Assembly: GCA_036227345.1 (NCBI GenBank)
Contig: CP109468.1
Location: forward strand, 1,736,001 to 1,800,000
Direction: 5' to 3'
Origin: Streptomyces sp. NBC_01463
GTDB lineage: Bacteria; Actinomycetota; Actinomycetes; Streptomycetales; Streptomycetaceae
Length of the DNA: 64,000 nucleotides
Each line of letters begins with the position of its first letter. Position 1 is the first letter of the stretch. Below, piece by piece: positions 26,699 to 34,821 of this stretch. A program made the translations under genes and the position numbers. The notes under the pieces were generated by a model that saw only the letters and a program-made list of their open reading frames with translations, was not told where the DNA came from and made no database searches.

Positions 26699-28047
26699 CC
26701 GTCCGATGGCTGCGCGACTACGTCCCCCCGGGACCCACCGGCCGCCGGCTGGCCCTGATCTCCTTCATCGACTCGGTCGGCACCGGCCTCTTCCTGGCCA
26801 GCTCCGCCGTCTTCGCCGTACGCCATATCGGCCTCGACACCTCGCAGTTCGGCTGGGCCATGTCGGCGGCCGGGCTGGTCGGACTGATCGTGGGCGTCCC
26901 CCTGGGCCGACTCGGCGACCGGATCGGACCGCGCCGGCTGCTGGTGACCCTGCAACTGTGGCGCGCGGTCTGGTTCTCGGCGCTGGCCTTCGCCTGGAAC
27001 CTGTCCACCTTCGTCGTCATCGTCTGCTGTCTGGCCCTGGCCGAAGCGGCGGTCTCCCCGCTGACCCAGGTCGTCGTCGCCTCGGCCGTCGGGGACGACC
27101 AGCGGGTCCGCACCATGGCCATCCTCAGGACCCTGCGCAACGCCGGGTTCTCCGTCGGGGCGCTGGCGGCGACGCCGCTGCTCACGGTGGGCACGGCCTG
27201 GGCCTTCCGCTCGACGGTGCTGGCCAACGGCGTCTCGTTCGTGATCGCCGCGCTCGTCCTGGCCCGCCTCCGGCTCGTCGCCCACGCGCCGGCGCCCACG
27301 GCCGGGAGCGGGGCGCTCATGCGCCTCAAGGGTCTGCGGGACCTCCCGTACCTCCAGCTCACCGCGCTCAACAGCGTGCTCGTCCTCCATATGACCCTGC
27401 TGTCGGTCGGCATCCCCCTGTGGGTGGTGGCCCGGACCGAGGCCCCCGTGGGCGTCGTCGCCGTGCTCCTCGCCGTGAACACGGTCCTGGCCGTACTCCT
27501 CCAGGTGCCGCTGTCGCGGCGGGCCGAGCACGAGGCCGGCGCGGTGCGCTGCCTGATCGGCTCCGGACTCGCCCTGGCCGTCTGCGCGCTCGCCCTGGCC
27601 GGGACGGGATCGGTGACCCGCTGGCCCGCGGTGGCGCTGCTCGTCGCGGCGACGGTGGCCCTGACGCTGGGCGAGATCCTCCAGTCCGCCGGGGCCTGGG
27701 AGCTGTCGTACCGTCATGCCCCCGCAGACCGGCGCACCGAGTACCTCTCGACCTTCAATCTCGGCTTCAGCGTCCAGGAGATCGTCGGGCCGGTGCTGCT
27801 CGCTGGGGGCGTGATCGCCCTTGGCGGCTGGGGCTGGCTCGCGCTGGGCGGGCTCTTCTGCGTCGCCACGGTCCTGGTACGCCCGGTGGCGGGCCACCTC
27901 GCGGCCTCGCGGGCCGGCTCCGGACCGGAGGGGGCGGACACCACCACGGACACCGCCGTGGCAACGGACAGCGGCACCGACGCCGGCGGCGGGCCGGGAG
28001 ACTCCCCGCCCGCCGCCGAGCCTTCGGCGTCCACCAACCACGCCTGA
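26695..28047 (+). CDS. MFS transporter (probable product exporter)
   Basis: A 450-aa major facilitator protein with about 12 membrane segments. The motif A region is 'GVPLGRLGDRIGPRRLL' between helices 2 and 3. The N-terminal region 'LALISFIDSVGTGLFLASSAVF' (in part) is typical of drug-exporter-like MFS. The C-terminal 50 residues are Thr/Asp/Gly/Pro-rich and probably disordered in the cytoplasm. ATGA overlap with ATP-grasp ligase 2 ties it to product export or self-resistance. Confidence 0.88.
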   Translation: MTVRWLRDYVPPGPTGRRLALISFIDSVGTGLFLASSAVFAVRHIGLDTSQFGWAMSAAGLVGLIVGVPLGRLGDRIGPRRLLVTLQLWRAVWFSALAFAWNLSTFVVIVCCLALAEAAVSPLTQVVVASAVGDDQRVRTMAILRTLRNAGFSVGALAATPLLTVGTAWAFRSTVLANGVSFVIAALVLARLRLVAHAPAPTAGSGALMRLKGLRDLPYLQLTALNSVLVLHMTLLSVGIPLWVVARTEAPVGVVAVLLAVNTVLAVLLQVPLSRRAEHEAGAVRCLIGSGLALAVCALALAGTGSVTRWPAVALLVAATVALTLGEILQSAGAWELSYRHAPADRRTEYLSTFNLGFSVQEIVGPVLLAGGVIALGGWGWLALGGLFCVATVLVRPVAGHLAASRAGSGPEGADTTTDTAVATDSGTDAGGGPGDSPPAAEPSASTNHA

Positions 28048-28124
28048 ATACAGACGGGTTGACCGATCCCGCCTACGTCTTCGATACCCCGCCGACGCGA
28101 CGGACCGCGTGCCATCATGTACGT

Positions 28125-28430
28125 ATGACGGCCTATGTGATTGCTGAATCCCGGCACGCGGACTCGCCGGAGGTACGCGCGTACCGCGAGGTCGCGCAGG
28201 CCTCCATCGCCCGGCACGGCGGCCGTTATCTGGCTCGCGGCGCTCTGCCCGAGGCGATGGAGGGCACATGGGGCGAGGACCACCGCATGGTCGTCATCGA
28301 GTTCCCCAGCCTCGAACAGGCCAAGGCCTGGTACACCTCGCCCGAGTACACCGAGGCCAGGGCGACCCGCTCCGACCTCGAAGGACGCCGCATCCTGTTC
28401 GTCGACGGGGTCACCGGCCCGGTCGTCTGA
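28125..28430 (+). CDS. DUF1330 domain protein
   Basis: A 101-aa alpha/beta ferredoxin-like (dimeric barrel) protein. The DUF1330 pattern is 'YVIAESRHADSPEVRAYREV', 'HGGRYLARG', 'MVVIEFPSLEQAKAWYTSPEY' (in part) and 'ILFVDG'. Function is unknown for the family. ATG 28125 lacks a clear Shine-Dalgarno. It follows the MFS gene by 77 bp and converges on the third ATP-grasp gene; cluster membership is uncertain. Confidence 0.8.
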   Translation: MTAYVIAESRHADSPEVRAYREVAQASIARHGGRYLARGALPEAMEGTWGEDHRMVVIEFPSLEQAKAWYTSPEYTEARATRSDLEGRRILFVDGVTGPVV

Positions 28431-28434
28431 ACCC

Positions 28435-28502
28435 GCGTACGGGGCGACTCCACCCGTACGCGCCCTCGCCGTACGCCGGGGCGGCCCGTCCGCCGCCCCG
28501 GC
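28435..28502. terminator. Tandem hairpins between convergent transcription units
   Basis: Two stem-loops fill the 79-bp gap. GCGTACGGG (28435-28443) pairs with CCCGTACGC (28453-28461), and an 11-bp stem (28475-28485 with 28492-28502, arm GCCGGGGCGGC) has a 6-base loop. Together they are a good bidirectional terminator between DUF1330 (+) and ATP-grasp 3 (-). Confidence 0.6.
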
Positions 28503-28509
28503 CCCGGGA

Positions 28510-29733
28510 TCAGGCGTCGTACAGACCGTCTCGTTCCAGCGCGCGCAGCGTGCGGTAGTCGTCCTCCAGGGCGGCCGGGTCGCCGCTGGTCAGGTAGACG
28601 GTGCCCGGGCAGGTGGCCATGTCCACGGTGCGGGTCAGGGGGCTGTGCGGGGGGAGGTTCACCGTCATGCTCGCGAAGGACGGCAGCGCCCTGACCGCCG
28701 CCCAGCCATCCTCGGCGGGGACGGTGCCCGCCCGCGGCGAGATCAGGTTCACGCACCGCAGCCGGCTCTTGAGCCGGTAGGGGGCCTCGGCCTCCGCCAG
28801 GAAGCTGCCCGCGTCCGCGAGGGAGAAGGCGAGACTGCTGACCTGGTCGTCCCCGACGCAGCGCGTCAGCAGGTCCGGCATCTGGCCGCCGCCGAGCCGC
28901 GCCCCGCTCTCGATCAGCACCGGGCCGTTCGCGGTGAGCATGATCTCCGTGTGGGCGGCGCCGTTGCGGATGCCCAGGGCGTCGAGCACCGACCGCACGT
29001 AGCGGATCGTCTCCGGCACGCCGGGCTCGTCGAGGGCCAGCAGGTCCTCGTAGTCGTACACGGAACGGCCGTCCACCAGCCGCTTGTGGTACCGCCACAC
29101 CTCGATGACGCGGTGCACACCGTCCCGGCTGACGCTGTTGACGTAGTGCTCGGAGCCCGCGAGGTACTCCTGGGCCAGCACCACGGTGTTGTGCTGCCCG
29201 TAGCGGTCGGCCGACGCCATGATCGCGGTGTGGGCGGCGGTCACCTCCTCGACGGTCCGGCAGATGAAGACGTTGTCGGTGCCCGCGCTCAGGACCGGCT
29301 TCAGCACCACGGGCCACTGGTCCCGGCCCGTGACCCAGTCCGTGATCTCCGTCAGCGAGGCGGAGCACAGATCCTGTGCCGCGGCCAGGCCGGCGGCACG
29401 GACGGCGAGCTGCATGGCGGCCTTGTCCCGCCGTGCGGCGGAGCGGTGCGGGTCGTTGCCGGCGACACCGAGGGCGAAGGAGAGCTCGTCGGCCAGGAAC
29501 ACTCCGGACTCCGCGGCGGCGACGACCGCGCGCACGTTCAGGTCGGTGAGGGCGCGGACGGTGCGGACGAGATCGCCGGTGTGCTGGATGTCCACCGCGA
29601 AGTCCTCGGGGCGGTAGGCGAGTCGGGTGTCCGGGAACGGGGAGCGCACGTGGACGACGTCCACGCCCCGCTGCCTGAGCGCCCCGGGCAGGAGGCGTCC
29701 CGCGCCGTACGCGTCGACGATCGCTGTGGTCAT
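28510..29733 (-). CDS. ATP-grasp carboxylate-amine ligase 3
   Basis: A 407-aa ATP-grasp ligase of the BacD/DdaF-like group. Features are 'SAARRDKAAMQLAVRAAGLA', 'QWPVVLKPVLSAGTDNVF' (ATP loop), 'VVLAQEYLAGSEHYVNSVS' and 'LIESGARLGGGQMPDLL' (Mg/phosphate site). ATG 29733 overlaps the stop of the EamA-type transporter gene (ATGA), mirroring the pairing of ligase 2 with the MFS gene. It is the last gene of the second left-reading operon. Each of three dissimilar ligases probably makes a different amide bond. Confidence 0.85.
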   Translation of the reverse strand: MTTAIVDAYGAGRLLPGALRQRGVDVVHVRSPFPDTRLAYRPEDFAVDIQHTGDLVRTVRALTDLNVRAVVAAAESGVFLADELSFALGVAGNDPHRSAARRDKAAMQLAVRAAGLAAAQDLCSASLTEITDWVTGRDQWPVVLKPVLSAGTDNVFICRTVEEVTAAHTAIMASADRYGQHNTVVLAQEYLAGSEHYVNSVSRDGVHRVIEVWRYHKRLVDGRSVYDYEDLLALDEPGVPETIRYVRSVLDALGIRNGAAHTEIMLTANGPVLIESGARLGGGQMPDLLTRCVGDDQVSSLAFSLADAGSFLAEAEAPYRLKSRLRCVNLISPRAGTVPAEDGWAAVRALPSFASMTVNLPPHSPLTRTVDMATCPGTVYLTSGDPAALEDDYRTLRALERDGLYDA

Positions 29734-30737
29734 GGTCGTGGGCCTCCGTGCTCGTCGCTTACCAGGGGTTCGGGTGCTGCCGGGCGCCCGGCGGCCGCCG
29801 GCTCCCCGGGAGCGGGTTCTCGGTCCCGTACGAGCACGCCCACGGCGACGAGGACGACCACACCGATCACCCCGCCGAGCGTGAACAGGGAGAACCGCAG
29901 TCTGCCGTCCGCGAGTTGCAGGGCGAAGGCGAACAGCGGCGAGAGGCAGACCAGCAGGGACGTGGTGATCGGCTCCGTGTGGCGGATCCCGATCTGCAGG
30001 ACGAAGATCGGCAGGCCCACGCCGATGACGGCGACGACGGCGCCGGGCACGAGCGCCGCCGTCAGGTCGGGCCCGTCCTCGAAGGCCACCAGGATCCACG
30101 CGACCAGACTCATCAGGAAGAACCGGGTGGCCAGGACCAGCCCGGGTTCGCAGCCCGCGTCGCTGAGCCGCTTCATGTAGATGATGTTGACCGCCGAACC
30201 GGCCGCGCAGGTCAGCGAGAAGAGCAGGCCCAGCACGGCGTCCGACGTGGACAGGTCCCCCAGGCCGCTCCGGCCGCTGAACGAGGCCCACATGAGCGCG
30301 GCCAGCAGCATGCCGATGGCGACGGAGACGACGATCTCGGCGCCCATCACCCGGCTGTGCCGGCGCAGCAGCGGCCCCGCCAGCGTCATGATCATCGGTC
30401 CGAGTGCGAGACCGATGACGTTGACGATGGCCGGTTCGAGGTATTCCAGGGCGTAGAACGTCGACAGCCAGGTCACCGCGGTGGTGATGTTGATGGCCAC
30501 GATGTCGCGGCGGTGGGTGATGACCGCGGCGCGGGGGCGGACGCCGCCGCGCCGCGCCTCCACGGCGAGGAAGAACAGCATGGTGAGCGTGAACGACACG
30601 GCGGCCAGGCTCGCCGGGCTGACCACCTCGAAGCGGTTGCCCGCGTACACGTCCATGGCGGCGGTGAGCACGGCGTACGCCAGCAGCGGCATCACCCCGC
30701 GGCGCAGGGCGGACGCCGGCGCGGCCGCCTCACTCAT
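29730..30737 (-). CDS. EamA/DMT-family transporter
   Basis: A 335-aa drug/metabolite transporter with about ten membrane segments and two EamA-like halves ('FTLTMLFFLAVEARR', 'WLSTFYALEYLEPAIVNVIG', 'NIIYMKRLSDAG', 'IRHTEPITTSLLVCLSPLFAF' in part). The C-terminal tail is Pro/Ala-rich. DMT proteins export amino acids and, in several opine-type metallophore systems, the finished product. It lies between LYS9-like and ligase 3 genes and overlaps the latter, so it is a second candidate exporter for the cluster. Confidence 0.85.
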   Translation of the reverse strand: MSEAAAPASALRRGVMPLLAYAVLTAAMDVYAGNRFEVVSPASLAAVSFTLTMLFFLAVEARRGGVRPRAAVITHRRDIVAINITTAVTWLSTFYALEYLEPAIVNVIGLALGPMIMTLAGPLLRRHSRVMGAEIVVSVAIGMLLAALMWASFSGRSGLGDLSTSDAVLGLLFSLTCAAGSAVNIIYMKRLSDAGCEPGLVLATRFFLMSLVAWILVAFEDGPDLTAALVPGAVVAVIGVGLPIFVLQIGIRHTEPITTSLLVCLSPLFAFALQLADGRLRFSLFTLGGVIGVVVLVAVGVLVRDREPAPGEPAAAGRPAAPEPLVSDEHGGPRP

Positions 30738-30791
30738 GGCGTTCTCCGCCGCCGGTGGCCCGCTCCGGGTGCGCCGCCCGGCGCGCGGCGC

Positions 30792-31952
30792 TCACGCCTC
30801 CCGGCCTTCGCGGTACGTCGTGGTGATGCCGTGCGAGCCGAGCAGGTCCAGCAGGCGCGCGGAGTCGTCCGGTTCGCCGGTCGCCTGGTGGAGGCCGGGT
30901 GCCACCCGGCCCGCGACCACGTCGAGGATGCCGCACGCCAGCGGGACGGAGACCAGCCGGGGCGTCGCGCTCTCCCGCTCGTCGCCGGCCACGTCGAGCA
31001 CGTACTCACCCCACCAGCTCTCGCCGGTGTCCGCGCGCACCTGGAGCCTGACCGCCATCACCACCCGGTCGTGGTCGGCGGCGGTGGTCGGGTAGCGGGC
31101 GGCGAGTTCCGCCGCGAGTTCGGTGATCCTCGACTCCGACGCGTCGGGGAGTTCGGCGAAGACCGGCTTCCAGGCCTCGCTCCAGCCGGCCAGCCGCAGT
31201 GTTCCGCGGACGAAGGTGCGCAGGTCCCAGGCGGCGGGGATGGCGTAGGTGTCGACGAAGGGGATGCTGTCGCGGTTGGGATAGACCTCGAAGGCCTCGT
31301 CACCGGCCTCCTCGGTGCGCACCGCCTCCCAGGGGCGCGCGACGTCCGTGCGCTGCCCTTCGGTGATCAGCCGGGCGGGGCTGAGCAGCGCGGTGAGCAC
31401 CCCGCGCGGTGCCCAGCTGAACCGGTAGCGGAAGTCGTTCGGTACGGCCGGGTTGCTGCCGCAGTACGAGGTGAAGTGGGCCGTCGCCGGCCGGTCGCCG
31501 GTGAACTCCACCGCCTTGCGCACCAGTTCGTGGGCGAGCAGGTGGTCGATGCCGGGGTCGAGCCCGATCTCCGTGAGCAGGACGACCCCGCGCGCGCGGG
31601 CGGCGTCGGCCTGTTCCTGGATCTGCGGGCTGACGTAGCTGGAGCAGACGAAGTGCGCGTCGTGTTCGAGCGCGATCCGCACCAGTTCGGGGTGGTGGGG
31701 TGCGGGGAGCATCGACACGACGACGTCACCGGCGCCGAGTTCGCCGGCCAGCGCGTCCGGGTCGTAGGCGCGGGACACCGCCCGGCCCTCCAGCCCGAGC
31801 CGGGCCAGGCACGCATCGGCCTTGGCCGCGGTACGTCCCCACAGGGTCGTCGACGCGCCGTCGCACACCAGGGCCAGTCCGCTGCCGGTGGACATCCCGG
31901 TACCGACCCAGTGCACCCGTCCGCTCGGGGCGATCAACTCAGCAGTGGTCAT
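30792..31952 (-). CDS. Saccharopine dehydrogenase family protein, LYS9-like
   Basis: A 386-aa Rossmann protein of the saccharopine reductase/carboxynorspermidine dehydrogenase family: 'VHWVGTGMSTGSGLALV' near the N-terminus, 'GDVVVSMLPAPHHPELV', 'HFVCSSYVSP', 'LTEIGLDPGIDHLLAH' and 'FTSYCGSNPA'. In the classical pathway LYS9 handles the glutamate/alpha-aminoadipate-semialdehyde half of saccharopine. It is 6 bp after the LYS1-like gene, so both halves of a saccharopine route are co-expressed. An opine-like C-N bond on another amine is an alternative. Confidence 0.85.
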   Translation of the reverse strand: MTTAELIAPSGRVHWVGTGMSTGSGLALVCDGASTTLWGRTAAKADACLARLGLEGRAVSRAYDPDALAGELGAGDVVVSMLPAPHHPELVRIALEHDAHFVCSSYVSPQIQEQADAARARGVVLLTEIGLDPGIDHLLAHELVRKAVEFTGDRPATAHFTSYCGSNPAVPNDFRYRFSWAPRGVLTALLSPARLITEGQRTDVARPWEAVRTEEAGDEAFEVYPNRDSIPFVDTYAIPAAWDLRTFVRGTLRLAGWSEAWKPVFAELPDASESRITELAAELAARYPTTAADHDRVVMAVRLQVRADTGESWWGEYVLDVAGDERESATPRLVSVPLACGILDVVAGRVAPGLHQATGEPDDSARLLDLLGSHGITTTYREGREA

Positions 31953-31958
31953 GGGTGC

Positions 31959-32999
31959 TCACTTGTCCTTCGTGGCGCGGCGGGCATGGTGGTAGTGCTC
32001 CTCGCAACGGCCCCAGATCCCGTCGCCCCGGTGCACGGTGGCCAGGTGGGGCAGCAGGCCCTCGGAGAACGCCGTGCTGGACTCCCTCGGGAGCAGCGAG
32101 GGCAGGTTGTCGATGGCGATCAAGTCGAGGGGCGGTGCGTCGTGGAGCCGGCGCACCGGCTCGGACCATTCGGTGACCCGGTCGTAGACGGGCAGCCGGT
32201 TGCACTCGGACGTCACGTCGCAGGTGACGTCCGAGACGACGGACAGCCGCCGGCCGGGGTCCGCCAGGTCGTCCGGGCCGAGGAAGGGCGTGCCCGGCTC
32301 GGTGGCGAAGACGGTGTTGACGAGGATGTCGTGGCCGAGCAGCGCGTCCCGGTCGAGGTTGCCCGTCTCCTCGATGTCCCAGGCGGTGACCGTCGCCCCG
32401 GCGACTCCCAGCGCGGCGACGGCGCCGCGTCCGGACCTGCCCCGCGCCCCGATGACCAGGGCGCGCGCTCCGGCGCGGGACTCCTTCAGCAGCGCGTCGA
32501 ACCCTTCGAGGGTCCATGACCGCAGCGGGGCCTCCAGGAGACCGCCGTGCCGCAGCGCGGCGAGTCCGGCGCCCACGTAGCCGGCCCAGTGGCCGAAGGC
32601 CACCACCCGCCGGCCGGCTCCGTCGGTGAGGTACTCCAGATCGAGCAGTGTCCCGCCGCCGGCACCGAAGCGCCGCAGCAGGGGCGGCCCGCCCACCTGG
32701 CCCTTGTACGCGTGCCCGAACAGCACATGACGATGGGTCAGCTCCACTGCCGCGGTGGAGGGTTCCTTCAGACCGAGAACGACGTCGGTGGGCGGGGCGT
32801 CGGGCCAGGTGTCCCCCGGCACCACGGTGCAGCCCACCGCCGCGTACGCGTCGGCGGGGAACGCCCGGTGCGGGGACTCCTCGACGGTGACGGGGATGCC
32901 CTCGGCGATCAGTTTCGCCGCGTCGGCGGGGACGAGCGGGGTGCGCTGTTCGTTGGGCGCGACCTCGCGTCGCAGCCAGATGCCTTCACTGGTCGGCAT
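31959..32999 (-). CDS. Saccharopine dehydrogenase (NAD+, L-lysine-forming) family protein, LYS1-like
   Basis: A 346-aa protein of the LYS1 branch, related to alanine dehydrogenase. It starts 'IWLRREVAPNEQRTPLVPADA' (in part), has 'VLGLKEPS', 'HVLFGHAYKGQ', 'ALVIGARGRSGRGAVAAL' (dinucleotide-binding) and 'VVSDVTCDVTSECN'. In fungi the enzyme joins lysine and 2-oxoglutarate as saccharopine, or splits it. Bacterial copies are much rarer, and finding LYS1- and LYS9-like genes side by side in a biosynthetic cluster is notable. Probable role: converting lysine to alpha-aminoadipate semialdehyde, or forming a saccharopine-like pseudodipeptide. Confidence 0.85.
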   Translation of the reverse strand: MPTSEGIWLRREVAPNEQRTPLVPADAAKLIAEGIPVTVEESPHRAFPADAYAAVGCTVVPGDTWPDAPPTDVVLGLKEPSTAAVELTHRHVLFGHAYKGQVGGPPLLRRFGAGGGTLLDLEYLTDGAGRRVVAFGHWAGYVGAGLAALRHGGLLEAPLRSWTLEGFDALLKESRAGARALVIGARGRSGRGAVAALGVAGATVTAWDIEETGNLDRDALLGHDILVNTVFATEPGTPFLGPDDLADPGRRLSVVSDVTCDVTSECNRLPVYDRVTEWSEPVRRLHDAPPLDLIAIDNLPSLLPRESSTAFSEGLLPHLATVHRGDGIWGRCEEHYHHARRATKDK

Positions 33000-33056
33000 G
33001 TTCGCGAATCTCTCCTGTGCCTGGGCTGTTCCGGTTCGGTTGCCTGCGGTCGCTCG

Positions 33057-34790
33057 TCAGTGGATGGGCCGGGTGGCGGAGCCGTCGGCGATCGCCGCCT
33101 GCCACACGGGAACGGGCGGCAGGACCTCCGTGTGTTCGGGGACCATCGCGTGGATGAGGGAGGGCCCCGCGGAGTCGGCGGCCAGTTTGGCCAGGGCCGC
33201 GAACTCCTCCTGCGTGTGGGCGCGGCTGCCCTCGATCCCCATGCCGAGTCCGAGGGTGACGGGGTCGAGCGGGCCGGGGTCGACCGCGAAGTACCGTCCG
33301 CCGGCGTAGAGGTGCTGGATCATCTTGATCCAGGCCATCGATGTGTTGTCGAGCACCACATAGGTGACGGGCAGGGCGAGGCGAACGGCGGTCTCCCACT
33401 CCCCGACGGCCATCGCGATGCTGTTCTCCGTGGTCAGACAGAGAACGCGCTCGCCGGGGTGGCCGATCGCCGTCCCGATGGAGGCCGGGACGGCGAACCC
33501 CATGGGCCCGTGTCCCCGCGGGATCACCACCCGCCAGCCGTCACCGGGGGCCTCCCAGTGACAGGAGAGGTACGGCGTCGGCGTGCCGGCGTCGGCGACG
33601 ACCCAGGTGTCCCGGCCGAACGCGTCCCGCAGCGCCCGCACGATCTCCCGCGGGTCGAGGACACCGGGCCGCAGCCCGGGCCGGCGCTCCTCCTCCTGCC
33701 GGGCCCACACCTCGCGCGCCGCCGCCAGCTGCGCGTCACGGTCGGCGCGTACGGCCCCGGCGGCGCGGGGCAGCCGTGTCCGCAGCTGCTCGATCACGGT
33801 CCTGGCGTCGCCCACCAGGGCCGTGCTGCCCGGGTAGTTGCGCCCGGCCCGCTCGGTGTCGCTCTCGATGTGCACGATCCGGGCCGGTCCGTCGCGGTCG
33901 GGCACGGTGAACCCGAGGGTGTCCGTGGCGTTGGCCCGGGTGCCGACGAAGACGACGGCGTCGCTCTGCGCGACCCACGCGTTGGCGTAGGGGCGGGCCC
34001 CGTTGCCGCCCACCACGCCCAGGGCGAGCGGATGGGACTCGTCGATGACGCCCTTGCCGTGGATGGAGGTGGCGACCGGCACGGCCGCGTGCTCGGCGAG
34101 TCGCACCAGTTCCCCGCCCGCCCCGGACAGGTGGGCACCGCCCCCGGCCACGATGACCGGCCGCTCGGCGGCGGCGAGCAGGGCCGCGGCTTCCTCCGCC
34201 GCGTCGGCGGGCGCCGCCGGCCGGACGCCGGGCACGGTGCTTCCGTGCGGCGCCGGGCCGTCCAGGGCGTCCGCCGTGTGCGCCGCGGGCCCTTCCAGGA
34301 CGTCCTCGGGCAGGATCAGCGCGACGGGGCCGGGCCTGCCCGAGGTGGCGGCGGCGACCGCTTCCTCCACCAGGGCCGGGATCTCGTCGGTGGAGCCGGC
34401 GCTGCGGCGCCACTTCGTGCACGCGGCGAACAGCTGCTCCTGATCGACTTCGCTGATCGGGGCGGTGCCCATGCTGCGCCGGTTGTTGTCCGTGGTGATC
34501 ACGAGCACCGGGATGCTGGAGGCGAAGGCCTCCGCGAGTCCGCTCGCCAGGTACACCGCTCCCGCCCCGCTGGACGCCTCGCAGACGCCGAGCCGCCGCG
34601 TCGTGCGGGTGTAGGAGTCGGCCATGAATCCGGCATGCCGCTCGTCGCGCGCCAGGACGTGGCGGATTTCGTCGGTCCGCCGGCCGAGCACGTCGTAGAA
34701 GGCGATGCTGGTGTCCCCGGGGTACCCGAATATCGTGTCGACGCCATTCCGGATCAGCGCGTTCACCAGAAGTTCAGCACCGTTTGTCAT
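33057..34790 (-). CDS. Acetolactate synthase-like ThDP enzyme with altered cofactor motif
   Basis: A 577-aa protein with the three-domain layout of acetohydroxyacid synthase/CeaS: N-terminal pyrimidine domain ('GVDTIFGYPGDTSIAFYDVL'), central domain ('RPVIVAGGGAHLSGAG') and C-terminal PP domain. The proton-relay Glu is present (E50 in 'RDERHAGF'). The metal/diphosphate motif, normally GDG followed by NN, reads TTENS at 453-457 and 'VLDNTSMAW', so the Mg-binding Asp is missing. It may bind cofactor differently or have lost decarboxylase activity. ATG 34790 follows AAGAGGA. No regulatory subunit is nearby, so it is not the branched-chain pathway enzyme. Confidence 0.85.
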   Translation of the reverse strand: MTNGAELLVNALIRNGVDTIFGYPGDTSIAFYDVLGRRTDEIRHVLARDERHAGFMADSYTRTTRRLGVCEASSGAGAVYLASGLAEAFASSIPVLVITTDNNRRSMGTAPISEVDQEQLFAACTKWRRSAGSTDEIPALVEEAVAAATSGRPGPVALILPEDVLEGPAAHTADALDGPAPHGSTVPGVRPAAPADAAEEAAALLAAAERPVIVAGGGAHLSGAGGELVRLAEHAAVPVATSIHGKGVIDESHPLALGVVGGNGARPYANAWVAQSDAVVFVGTRANATDTLGFTVPDRDGPARIVHIESDTERAGRNYPGSTALVGDARTVIEQLRTRLPRAAGAVRADRDAQLAAAREVWARQEEERRPGLRPGVLDPREIVRALRDAFGRDTWVVADAGTPTPYLSCHWEAPGDGWRVVIPRGHGPMGFAVPASIGTAIGHPGERVLCLTTENSIAMAVGEWETAVRLALPVTYVVLDNTSMAWIKMIQHLYAGGRYFAVDPGPLDPVTLGLGMGIEGSRAHTQEEFAALAKLAADSAGPSLIHAMVPEHTEVLPPVPVWQAAIADGSATRPIH

Positions 34791-34821
34791 GCCGCTGTCC
34801 TCTTCCGTTCCACTGCGCTGA

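Noticed and set aside
28125..28430. DUF1330 gene as a core member of the central cluster
   Set aside because: It has its own start region, lies after a 77-bp gap and is a common chromosomal family; kept as a feature but not as pathway evidence.
33057..34790. Housekeeping acetolactate synthase for branched-chain amino acids
   Set aside because: No small subunit or ilvC nearby, GDG motif missing, and the gene sits in an operon of saccharopine dehydrogenases and a methyltransferase.
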